From Vagococcus proximus (GTDB lineage Bacteria; Bacillota; Bacilli; Lactobacillales; Vagococcaceae), in assembly GCF_029143285.1 (NCBI RefSeq), contig NZ_JAPDSH010000006.1, positions 65,737-129,736 of the forward strand: DNA of 64,000 nt, in the 5' to 3' direction. This document shows positions 47,578 through 55,479 of this stretch, piece after piece. A model generated the notes under the pieces. The model made no database searches and was not told the DNA's origin. It saw only the letters and a list, made by a program, of their open reading frames with translations. The position numbers and the translations under genes are program-made. Within the stretch, counting starts at the first letter, position 1, and each line of letters starts with the position of its first letter.

Positions 47578-48618
47578 ATGAAAAAAATCTATTTAAGTTT
47601 GGGAGTTTTGGTTGCATCAGCAGCGTTATTGGTGGGATGCTCTGCTAAAAATGAGGATAAAGCCAGCGGGAAGTCAGATGAAAAGAAAATTATCATCTAT
47701 TCACCCAATTCAGAAGGATTAAGTGATGCGGTCATTCCAGGTTTTGAAGAGAAATATGGAATTAAAGTTGAACTCGTTCAAGCTGGAACAGGTGAATTAT
47801 TCAAGAAATTAGAAACTGAAAAAGAAGCACCTGTGGCTGATGTAATCTGGGGTGGTGCTTATTCCCAATACGCAGAGAGCACAGATTTATTTGAAAAGTA
47901 CACGTCTAAAGAGAATGAAAATGTAGTAGATGAGTATCAAAATAAAACAGGATATTATACACCATACACGATTGATGGCAGTGTTATTTTAGCTAATAAG
48001 AAATTAATTGGTGACAAAAAAATAAAAGGCTATAGTGATCTATTAGATGAATCATTTAAAGGGAAAATCTCGACAGCAGACCCAGCTAATTCATCAAGTG
48101 CCTTTGCTCAGTTAACTAATATGTTATTAGCAAAAGGTGGTTATGAAGATGAAAAAGCTTGGGATTATGTTAAAGATGTCTTTACGTTAGTTGATGGTAA
48201 AATTTCATCAAGTTCTAGCAATGTTTATAAAACAGTAGCTGACGGTGAGATGACAATAGGGTTAACGTATGAAGATCCTAGTGTGAAGTTATTAAATGAC
48301 GGGGCAGATGTAGAAATTATTTATCCAGAAGAGGGAACCGTTTTCCTACCAGCAAGTGCAGCGATTATCAAAAATTCTGTCCATGAAGAGAATGCCAAGA
48401 AATTTGTTGACTATGTTATCTCAAAAGAAGTTCAAGATATTTTAGGAACAACGACAACAAATCGTCCTGTTAGAAAAGACGCTGAAACTAGCGAAAATAT
48501 GAAACCGCTATCTGATATTAAAACAATTGAAGAAGACCAAGAATATGTAATTAAAAATAAACAAGATATTGTTAAAAAATACAGTGATGTCTATGTAGAC
48601 ATTCAATCTAATAAATAG
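47578..48618 (+). CDS. ABC transporter substrate-binding lipoprotein (AfuA/FbpA-like)
   Basis: The 346-residue lipoprotein has a signal peptide with lipobox L-V-G-C21. It belongs to the group that includes ferric-iron FbpA proteins and the hexose-phosphate binding proteins AfuA and HptA (ADVIWGGAYSQYAE near residue 85, TADPANSSSAF near 165). The start at 47578 is chosen for AAAAGGGG upstream and a proper signal peptide. The ABC ATPase follows 13 bases later and a double permease after that. A neighbouring YesM-type sensor and a cre site favour a carbon substrate such as sugar phosphate; iron remains possible. Confidence 0.85.
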   Translation: MKKIYLSLGVLVASAALLVGCSAKNEDKASGKSDEKKIIIYSPNSEGLSDAVIPGFEEKYGIKVELVQAGTGELFKKLETEKEAPVADVIWGGAYSQYAESTDLFEKYTSKENENVVDEYQNKTGYYTPYTIDGSVILANKKLIGDKKIKGYSDLLDESFKGKISTADPANSSSAFAQLTNMLLAKGGYEDEKAWDYVKDVFTLVDGKISSSSSNVYKTVADGEMTIGLTYEDPSVKLLNDGADVEIIYPEEGTVFLPASAAIIKNSVHEENAKKFVDYVISKEVQDILGTTTTNRPVRKDAETSENMKPLSDIKTIEEDQEYVIKNKQDIVKKYSDVYVDIQSNK

Positions 48619-48631
48619 AGGAGTAGTCAAA

Positions 48632-49711
48632 ATGAGTAAAATTACTATAAATCATGCTAAAAAAATATACAACGGATTAGAAGTTATTCCAGATTTATCC
48701 GTTGATATCCCAGATGGGTCTCTCTTTACTCTATTAGGCCCGTCAGGATGTGGTAAAACCACTTTGCTTAGAATGATTGCCGGTTTTAATTCAATCGAAG
48801 GTGGCGATTTTTATTTCAATGATGAACGGATTAATGACAAGGAGCCTAGCAAACGTAATATCGGGATGGTATTCCAGAATTATGCTATTTTTCCTAATTT
48901 AACAGTTCGTCAAAATGTAGAATTTGGTTTGAAGCAACGCCAACTTTCAAAAACAGAGATTAAAGACAAAACGGATACTTATTTAAAATTAATGCAGATT
49001 GACCAATATCAAGATCGTAAACCTGATCAATTGAGTGGTGGGCAACAACAACGTGTGGCTTTAGCAAGAGCGATTGCGATTAGTCCTGATGTGTTACTTA
49101 TGGATGAGCCTCTAAGTAACTTGGATGCTAAGTTACGAATTGATATGCGTCAAGCTATTCGTGAGATTCAAAAAGAGGTTGGGATTACAACAGTTTATGT
49201 GACTCATGATCAAGAAGAAGCTATGGCGATTTCGGATAAAATTGCGGTACTTAGAGATGGCAAAATTCAACAAGTAGGCCGTCCAAAAGAATTATATCAT
49301 CGTCCAAGTAATATCTTTGTGGCTTCATTTATTGGAAGAACAAATGTGATTGAAGGTAGATTAGTGAAAAAAGAGAGTAAAGCTGTTCTGGTTTTTCCGA
49401 ATCATTATGAGCTACCTTTCCCTCAACTTAATCACGTTGAGGAGCAGAAGGTAAAAATTAGTATTCGCCCAGAAGAGTTTGTTAGAACAGGCGATCATGG
49501 TATTGCAGCTGATGTTATTGACAGTATTTATCTAGGTTTGAATACAGAGTACTATTTAAATTTAGGTGGCAACCAAAAAATCCAAGTAACAGAAGAGTCA
49601 ACATTTGAAGAAGATTTGACAGCAGGAGACCGGATTTATCTTGAAATTAATACGCAAAAAATTAATGTCTTCAATGAGGATGGTAGTCAGAATTTACTAG
49701 GTGGTGAGTAG
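48632..49711 (+). CDS. ABC transporter ATP-binding protein (FbpC/PotA type)
   Basis: The 359-residue ATPase has Walker A GPSGCGKTT near residue 38, Q-loop in VFQNYAIFPNLTV, signature LSGGQQQRVALARA near 135, Walker B VLLMDEPLSNLD, and the H-loop in VYVTHDQEEAM. The last 120 residues form a TOBE-type regulatory domain. It energises uptake of the ligand caught by the preceding lipoprotein. Its stop is separated by one base from the permease start codon. Confidence 0.93.
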   Translation: MSKITINHAKKIYNGLEVIPDLSVDIPDGSLFTLLGPSGCGKTTLLRMIAGFNSIEGGDFYFNDERINDKEPSKRNIGMVFQNYAIFPNLTVRQNVEFGLKQRQLSKTEIKDKTDTYLKLMQIDQYQDRKPDQLSGGQQQRVALARAIAISPDVLLMDEPLSNLDAKLRIDMRQAIREIQKEVGITTVYVTHDQEEAMAISDKIAVLRDGKIQQVGRPKELYHRPSNIFVASFIGRTNVIEGRLVKKESKAVLVFPNHYELPFPQLNHVEEQKVKISIRPEEFVRTGDHGIAADVIDSIYLGLNTEYYLNLGGNQKIQVTEESTFEEDLTAGDRIYLEINTQKINVFNEDGSQNLLGGE

Positions 49712-49712
49712 G

Positions 49713-51377
49713 ATGAGAAAGAAAAAATTTAAATGGGACATTTGGAATGGCTCCTCCTTGTTTATATTAGCAACATATTTAATTTTTCTAGTTTATCCAC
49801 TAGGAAGTTTATTAAAACAAGCGATTATCGTATCAGGGAATGTATCATTTGAAAATTTCGTTACGTTCTTCTCTAAGACGTATTACTCTGAAACCTTAAT
49901 TAATAGTTTTAAAGTTTCATTAACCGCAACGGTTTGTGCTTTAATTGTTGGTATTCTTTTAGCATATTTATTTGCAATGTATGAATTTAAAGGGAAAAAA
50001 GTTTTACAAATTCTCATTATCATTGCCTCAATGTCAGCTCCTTTTGTTGGGGCTTATTCATGGATATTACTTTTAGGTCGTAGTGGTATTATTACGACAT
50101 TTCTATCACAAACGTTTGGTTTTGTGATGCCAGATATTTATGGATTTAAAGGAATAACATTGGTTTTCACTTTACAATTATTCCCACTGATTTTCTTATA
50201 TGTTAGTGGTGCTTTTAAAAGTATTGATAATTCATTACTTGAAGCAGCAGAAAGTATGGGATGTAGTGGATTATCACGTTTCTTTAAAGTGATTTTACCA
50301 CTGTTACTGCCAACAATTTTAGCTGGGGCATTGCTAGTCTTTATGCGTGCGTTCTCTGATTTTGGGACACCGATGTTAATTGGTGAAGGGTATCGAACTT
50401 TTCCAGTCTTGATTTATACAGAGTTTATGAGTGAAGTTGGGGGAAATGCTTCATTCGCCTCATCTCTCGCGGTGATTGCGATTATTATTGCCTTAACTAT
50501 TTTCTTGATACAAAAATATGTATCAAACAAAAACACATTTACGATGAGTTCGTTACATCCGGTAGCAGAAAGAAAGGTATCTGGTCTCAAACGAGGTATT
50601 ATCTATGTTGTGTCTTATGGTATTGTTTTCCTTGCCATTTTACCTCAACTTTATTTAATGTATACATCTTTCCAAAATACTAAAGGGATGGTATTTGTAT
50701 CAGGCTATTCGTTAAACAGCTATACAGAGGCATTTAACCGAATGGGATCAGCTATATTTAATACGATTAGAATTCCATTAATGGCTCTAGTGATTGTTGT
50801 AATATTTGCGGTATTTATTTCTTATTTGACTGTTAAAAAGAAAAATATTTTAACTTCAGCGATTGATATTCTAAGTATGGTTCCTTATATTGTACCAGGG
50901 ACTGTTTTAGGGATTGCATTCTTAGCAGCCTTTAATACCGGGATTGGTGGCTCTGGTTTCTTAGCTATCACGGGGACAGCTTTAATTATCGTTATTTCAT
51001 TAACTGTTAGACGTTTACCTTATACCATCCGTTCTTCAGTTGCGACATTAGGACAAATTCCTGATTCGATTGAAGAGGCGGCATCGAGCTTAGGAAGTAG
51101 CAAGATAAATACGTTCTGTAAAATAACCGTTCCAATGATGGTATCAGGGATTGTCTCAGGTGCTATCTTAAGTTGGATTACTATGATTTCAGAATTATCA
51201 ACTTCTATTTTACTGTACAATGTTAATACTAAGACCATGCCAGTAGCAATCTATACAGAAGTTATTCGTGGAAATTATGGAATTGCAGCGGCGCTTTCTA
51301 CAATTTTAACAGCTATAACAGTGGCGTCGTTGTTACTATTTATGAAAGTGACAAAAAGCGACACGATTACGATGTAG
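49713..51377 (+). CDS. ABC transporter permease, fused double-domain (FbpB/ThiP type)
   Basis: The 554-residue protein has about 12 membrane segments arranged as two homologous halves. Each half has a cytoplasmic EAA loop: LEAAESMGCSGLSRFFKVILPL near residue 172 and IEEAASSLGSSKINTFCKITVP near residue 450. Fused permeases of this kind serve ferric-iron, thiamine and hexose-phosphate importers. The ATG at 49713 is preferred to the GTG at 49701 because AGGTGG lies 8 bases upstream of it. It completes the transporter operon. Confidence 0.9.
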   Translation: MRKKKFKWDIWNGSSLFILATYLIFLVYPLGSLLKQAIIVSGNVSFENFVTFFSKTYYSETLINSFKVSLTATVCALIVGILLAYLFAMYEFKGKKVLQILIIIASMSAPFVGAYSWILLLGRSGIITTFLSQTFGFVMPDIYGFKGITLVFTLQLFPLIFLYVSGAFKSIDNSLLEAAESMGCSGLSRFFKVILPLLLPTILAGALLVFMRAFSDFGTPMLIGEGYRTFPVLIYTEFMSEVGGNASFASSLAVIAIIIALTIFLIQKYVSNKNTFTMSSLHPVAERKVSGLKRGIIYVVSYGIVFLAILPQLYLMYTSFQNTKGMVFVSGYSLNSYTEAFNRMGSAIFNTIRIPLMALVIVVIFAVFISYLTVKKKNILTSAIDILSMVPYIVPGTVLGIAFLAAFNTGIGGSGFLAITGTALIIVISLTVRRLPYTIRSSVATLGQIPDSIEEAASSLGSSKINTFCKITVPMMVSGIVSGAILSWITMISELSTSILLYNVNTKTMPVAIYTEVIRGNYGIAAALSTILTAITVASLLLFMKVTKSDTITM

Positions 51378-51383
51378 CTATTT

Positions 51384-51413
51384 AAAACACTTCACTAACG
51401 AGTGAAGTGTTTT
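51384..51413 (+). terminator. Terminator of the ABC transporter operon
   Basis: AAAACACTTCACT and AGTGAAGTGTTTT flank an AACG loop. Confidence 0.85.
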
Positions 51414-51470
51414 ATTGTTTGGAGAGACTGGGTTATAATGGAAGTATTATAAAAAATGGAGATGAGTCGG

Positions 51471-51800
51471 ATGGAAGAATTGATGAAAGAAATAAATGAG
51501 TTTAGAGATGAGAGAAATTGGCGTCCGTTTCATACGCATAAGGATTTAGCGATTTCAGTTTGTTTGGAGGCATCTGAGTTATTAGAAAACTTTCAATGGA
51601 AGAATGATCAGCAAGCAGTAGAGGCTGATATGGAAAATATTAAGGATGAGATTGCAGATGTTTACATTTATTTAATGATGTTAGCAGATGATTTAGATTT
51701 AGACATTAAAGAAATTGTTCGCAATAAAATCGTGAAAAATGGGATAAAGTATCCAGTAGAAAGAACACATAATTTAGAGGTAAAACCTGCTAACAAGTAA
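51471..51800 (+). CDS. MazG-like nucleotide pyrophosphohydrolase
   Basis: The 109-residue all-helical protein has the MazG metal-binding pattern: E-A-S-E-L in helix 2 (about residue 35) and E-I-A-D in helix 3 (about 62), matching ExxE...ExxD. Such enzymes hydrolyse non-canonical or excess nucleoside triphosphates to monophosphate and pyrophosphate. The ATG at 51471 is chosen because GGAGA lies 8 bases upstream; a GGAGATG-overlapping ATG at 51456 is also in frame. A TATAAT lies at 51434-51439. Confidence 0.82.
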   Translation: MEELMKEINEFRDERNWRPFHTHKDLAISVCLEASELLENFQWKNDQQAVEADMENIKDEIADVYIYLMMLADDLDLDIKEIVRNKIVKNGIKYPVERTHNLEVKPANK

Positions 51801-51837
51801 TAGGACTGTTATAGTTAAAATGCGTATTACTTTTCAA

Positions 51838-51851
51838 ATAACACGTGTTAT
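51838..51851 (+). promoter_or_regulatory. 14-bp perfect palindrome in the csbD-like promoter
   Basis: ATAACACGTGTTAT lies between TTTTCA (51831-51836) and CATAAT (51854-51859), which have a 17-base spacing. A protein bound here would contact both promoter boxes. Confidence 0.5.
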
Positions 51852-51888
51852 GACATAATAGACATATACTTAAGAAGGAGGTAATATC

Positions 51889-52089
51889 ATGGTGAATAAA
51901 GATGAATTATTAGGAAAAGCTAAAGAAGGAATCGGTAAAGTAACTGATGATGGTTCTAAGGAATTAGAAGGTAAACTCCAAGAAGGTTTAGGAAAGTTAA
52001 AAGAAAAAGGTGAGGAATTAGTCGATGACATTTCTCATAAAGTAAATGATACAATTGATCATGTTAAGCATTCAGATAAGGAAGAATAA
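51889..52089 (+). CDS. CsbD family stress protein
   Basis: The 66-residue hydrophilic helical protein matches the CsbD family, with the repeated GKAKEGIGKVTDDGSKELEG pattern. Family members accumulate under general stress; the molecular function is unknown. The start has a very strong AAGGAGGT site. A long terminator follows. A perfect palindrome in the promoter suggests dedicated control. Confidence 0.88.
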   Translation: MVNKDELLGKAKEGIGKVTDDGSKELEGKLQEGLGKLKEKGEELVDDISHKVNDTIDHVKHSDKEE

Positions 52090-52102
52090 TTTAAAATAAA
52101 AC

Positions 52103-52144
52103 AAAAAAAGACCTGTTAGCGATTCAAGCTAACAGGTCTTTTTT
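52103..52144 (+). terminator. Terminator of the csbD-like gene
   Basis: AAAAAAGACCTGTTAGC and its perfect complement around GATTCAA form a stem of 17 bp that ends in T. Confidence 0.93.
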
Positions 52145-52376
52145 GCGTATTAAAGCGGTTTATTGAGAAATAAAAGGATATATTTATTTGTTTATGTATT
52201 AAATCTAATATTTTTGGAAAAGTATTCACATTTGTTCATAAAAGGGCTATAATTAATAACATTCTTTGTTTTTTGAAATAATTCGGAAAAATAAGTAAGC
52301 TAACCATCGAAAAAATGAATTTAAAAGACAATGTTGAGGTATGCTTACAGTCATAAAAGAAGAGTAGGAGAATAGT

Positions 52377-52988
52377 ATGGCTCAATTGGAGATGAGAAAT
52401 CTTACTAAAAAAGTAGGGTTCAGTTATTATTTTATAAATACTAATTTAAAGATTCCTGAAAAAAAGATTTTAGGTTTATTGGGGAAAAATAATGTCGGAA
52501 AAACTTATTTATGCTATATGTTGGCTGGTTTAGATACGGAGTATGAGGGTCAAATTATATGGGATAGCGCGACACCAGTGGGGTTAGTTGATGGGAAAGA
52601 AGAATTAAACTCATCAGAAACGATACAATGTTATTTTGAGTCTATTATAGAATTGGATAAAAAGGGGAATACAAGGGATTGGATTCAAGTCTTGGAAGAG
52701 GTTGGTCTTGATAGAAAAAGTTTAACACCACTTTGTGACTATTCCTGTATGAATAAGAAAAAAGTTATGATTGCTAAAACAATTTTATTTAATAGAGAAT
52801 TGGTAATATTTGATGAACCTTTCTATGGTCTAGATACTTTTTCAAAAATCGAAATAAAGGCCCTTATAATAAAAATGATGCAAAATCACTATACAATGGT
52901 CGTGACTAGCCCTCATGAGAAGGATTTGACGGAGATTTGTGATATTATATATCTAATTGAAGGTAGACAAATTCATCGTTTTGTTTAG
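52377..52988 (+). CDS. orphan ABC ATPase with degenerate signature
   Basis: The 203-residue protein has an ABC ATPase fold with Walker A GKNNVGKT (about residues 37-44), Walker B LVIFDEPFYGLD (about 139-150), and a histidine in VVTSPHEKDL in place of the usual H-loop context. Where LSGGQ is expected it has YSCMNKKKVMIAK, so the signature is lost. No permease gene lies beside it. It may pair with a distant membrane protein, act as a regulatory ATPase, or be decaying. The ATG follows TAGGAGAA. Confidence 0.7.
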   Translation: MAQLEMRNLTKKVGFSYYFINTNLKIPEKKILGLLGKNNVGKTYLCYMLAGLDTEYEGQIIWDSATPVGLVDGKEELNSSETIQCYFESIIELDKKGNTRDWIQVLEEVGLDRKSLTPLCDYSCMNKKKVMIAKTILFNRELVIFDEPFYGLDTFSKIEIKALIIKMMQNHYTMVVTSPHEKDLTEICDIIYLIEGRQIHRFV

Positions 52989-53051
52989 AGAAATGATACG
53001 ACGAGTCTTGCTAATGTTGACGACATAATTCTTAATGTGGGAGTGATTTTA

Positions 53052-54194
53052 TTGGAAAAAAAAAGATTTAGAGAAGAAGGTTTTAAATTAGATGGTGTAC
53101 CGGGGATGTATAATGCAATTACAGATGTAACTGGTGTTGAAGTTGGTTATAGTACAGTTTGGTTAGGTGAACCTGCTGATTATAAAGGCGATTTCTCTAA
53201 TTTTGCTCGAACAGGTGTGACAACGATTTTACCAAGGGGGAAAAAAAGAAGTGCTGTTTATGCAGGCCGTTTTGATTTGAATGGAAATGGTGAGATGACC
53301 GGTTCTCATTGGATTGATGATTCAGGATTTTTACATGGTCCTATTGGGATTACAAATACTCACAGTGTTGGAATTGTAAGAGATAGTCTTGCGAAATGGA
53401 TGGTCCAAAATAAGTTTTATTATCCCTTGATTATGAATGGCAAGCCAGTTGAAAATTGTAGCTTCTTTTACCCGGTTGTAGGTGAAACATGGGATGGAAT
53501 GTTAAATGATACGAATGGTTTTCATGTGGAAGAAAAGCATGTTATGGAAGCTCTAAAAAATGCTAAATCAGGTACACCTGCGGAAGGTAATGTTGGTGGT
53601 GGGACTGGGATGAAATGCCACGGATTCAAAGGTGGTTCAGGAACTTCTTCCCGTGTCTTGCCAAAAGAAGAGGGTGGCTATACAGTAGGAGCTTTCGTCC
53701 AAGCTAATCACGGACCAAGAGATAAATTTAAAGTGTATGGTCTGCCAATCGGTAAGTTGATTGAAGGGCATCAAGCAGTCTTGAATACAGATGCACCAAA
53801 ACCTGGTTCAGGTTCTATTATTGTAGTACTAGCAACAGATGCTCCCCTCTCTCCAACACAGCTTACTAAATTATGTAAAAGAGTTCCGATTGGTTTAGGA
53901 GAATTAGGTGCGGGATGTGAAAACGGCTCTGGTGATATTTTCTTGGCTTTTTCTACTGCTAATGAAAAAGCATATACCACATCTACAAGTACAGCAGATG
54001 TACTAGGTGATGATTTGATTGATCCTTTATATAATGCGGTTGTACAGTCTGTAGAGGAAGCTATTTTAAATGCTTTGTTTGCCGCTGATGATTTAGTAGG
54101 GCGTAACGGCAATACTTATTACGCGATACCACATGATGAAGTGAAGTCGATTGTTAGAGAATATCGTCCAGATTGCTTAGTTGAATCAGAGTAG
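53052..54194 (+). CDS. P1 family peptidase (DmpA-type aminopeptidase)
   Basis: The 380-residue protein belongs to the DmpA/ornithine acetyltransferase-fold N-terminal nucleophile hydrolases. Its GGSGTSSR motif near residue 200 holds the self-cleavage site that frees the catalytic Ser/Thr, and NVGGGTGMKCHGFKGG precedes it as in relatives. DmpA removes D- or L-amino acids from peptide amides and esters; the natural substrate is unknown. The TTG at 53052 is preferred because GGGAGTGAT lies directly upstream; a GTG at 53037 is also in frame. Confidence 0.85.
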   Translation: MEKKRFREEGFKLDGVPGMYNAITDVTGVEVGYSTVWLGEPADYKGDFSNFARTGVTTILPRGKKRSAVYAGRFDLNGNGEMTGSHWIDDSGFLHGPIGITNTHSVGIVRDSLAKWMVQNKFYYPLIMNGKPVENCSFFYPVVGETWDGMLNDTNGFHVEEKHVMEALKNAKSGTPAEGNVGGGTGMKCHGFKGGSGTSSRVLPKEEGGYTVGAFVQANHGPRDKFKVYGLPIGKLIEGHQAVLNTDAPKPGSGSIIVVLATDAPLSPTQLTKLCKRVPIGLGELGAGCENGSGDIFLAFSTANEKAYTTSTSTADVLGDDLIDPLYNAVVQSVEEAILNALFAADDLVGRNGNTYYAIPHDEVKSIVREYRPDCLVESE

Positions 54195-54344
54195 AGTGTA
54201 AGTATTTGAAGCTATTTTCTAAATAATTTTTATTTTTAGATGTTATTATTCAAAATATTAAAGTTAATAATAGCTAGTTTTATATAAAAAAGTATGATAA
54301 AATCATAAAAGAGTAATATGGACAGAATAGGGAGGTTTCAACAC

Positions 54345-54581
54345 GTGAGTAATTTTCTATTAGGCGTTATGATCGCCGTTTCGATTTTAATCATCATTGC
54401 CGTAATGATGCAACCAAGTAAGCAAAATAGTGCAGCAAGTGCTTTTACTGGTGGCGCAGACCAATTATTTGGTAAACAAAAAGCGCGTGGGTTTGAAGCA
54501 GTTATGCAAAAAGCAACAGCTGTATTAGGTGTTGTCTGGGTTTTACTTGCTTTAGTATTAGCCTACTTATCATCTAAGTAA
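54345..54581 (+). CDS. secG: protein translocase subunit SecG
   Basis: SecG is the small accessory subunit of the SecYEG channel. The 78-residue protein has two membrane helices separated by a loop with the typical FTGGADQLFGKQKARGFE. The GTG at 54345 is chosen because GGGAGG at 54330-54335 is correctly spaced; the open frame extends further upstream without support. secG followed by esterase, rnr and smpB is a conserved Firmicutes arrangement. Confidence 0.93.
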   Translation: MSNFLLGVMIAVSILIIIAVMMQPSKQNSAASAFTGGADQLFGKQKARGFEAVMQKATAVLGVVWVLLALVLAYLSSK

Positions 54582-54587
54582 AAAACG

Positions 54588-54619
54588 AAGGCCTCCTGTT
54601 TTGAACAGGGGGCTTTTTT
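54588..54619 (+). terminator. Terminator after secG
   Basis: GCCTCCTGTT and AACAGGGGGC (one wobble) around TTG are followed by six T. It may partly separate secG from the genes downstream. Confidence 0.8.
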
Positions 54620-54676
54620 AGGTACAATGGTAGTATAAGAATGATTAATAGATAATATGAGCGGAGTGAAGAATAA

Positions 54677-55444
54677 GTGACTATTAAACAAACATTACCT
54701 AAAACTGTATTTTTCAGAGGGGGAAAACGTGCTGTTATTTTGATGCATGCTTATACGGGGACACCAAATGATGTTAGATCGTTAGGTCGATACCTAAATA
54801 ATCAAGGCTATACGGTGTTAATGCCTTTATTCGAAGGACATGGCACAGCTCGTCCGGAAGATATTTTAGAAGCTGGTCCAAGTATTTGGAAAAAACAACT
54901 TGACGGTTATTTGCAAGAGTTTCATGCGAATGGTTATGATGAGGTTGCTGTTTTTGGTTTATCATTAGGTGGATTATTTGCTATGAGTGCGGTGACGGAT
55001 GATATGGAACAGGTAATTGGAGGGGGCGAATTTTGTTCGCCGATCACACCAGAAAATGAAACTAATATTTTTCCAACATTTTTATACTATGCTAAGATGG
55101 TTATGAAAAAATCAGTATGTGAAGAAGTAGAAATTAATCGCCGTTTAATGGATATAGAAAAGCTATTACCGAGACAGCTTGATGAGATAAAAGAATTTAG
55201 TTCTAAAGTCTTCAATCAGCTACCCTATGTCACGCAACCGACACTGCTTGTTCAAGCTGCAAAAGATAAAATGATTAATCCGAATGATGTGTATGAGGTT
55301 GAAAAACAACTAAAGGCCTCTCCTTCTGTTGTGAAGTGGTACCCAGAAAGTGGCCATGTGATTACTGTAGGACCTGAAAAAAAACAATTACAAGAGGATG
55401 TCCTATTATTCATAAATAATTTAAATTGGTGCCAACCTAATTAA
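54677..55444 (+). CDS. carboxylesterase (alpha/beta hydrolase, Est30-like)
   Basis: The 255-residue alpha/beta hydrolase resembles the thermostable carboxylesterase Est30 group. The nucleophile S96 lies in the elbow GLSLGG; the acid is probably Asp in AAKDKMINP and the base His in ESGHVITVG. HAYTGTPNDVRSLG near the N-terminus forms the oxyanion hole region. It hydrolyses short-chain acyl esters; the physiological substrate is unknown. The GTG start has CGGAGTGA. Its place between secG and rnr is conserved. Confidence 0.88.
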   Translation: MTIKQTLPKTVFFRGGKRAVILMHAYTGTPNDVRSLGRYLNNQGYTVLMPLFEGHGTARPEDILEAGPSIWKKQLDGYLQEFHANGYDEVAVFGLSLGGLFAMSAVTDDMEQVIGGGEFCSPITPENETNIFPTFLYYAKMVMKKSVCEEVEINRRLMDIEKLLPRQLDEIKEFSSKVFNQLPYVTQPTLLVQAAKDKMINPNDVYEVEKQLKASPSVVKWYPESGHVITVGPEKKQLQEDVLLFINNLNWCQPN

Positions 55445-55479
55445 GATAGGTTGTTGAAGAAGCACCCCGAGGAGAACAA

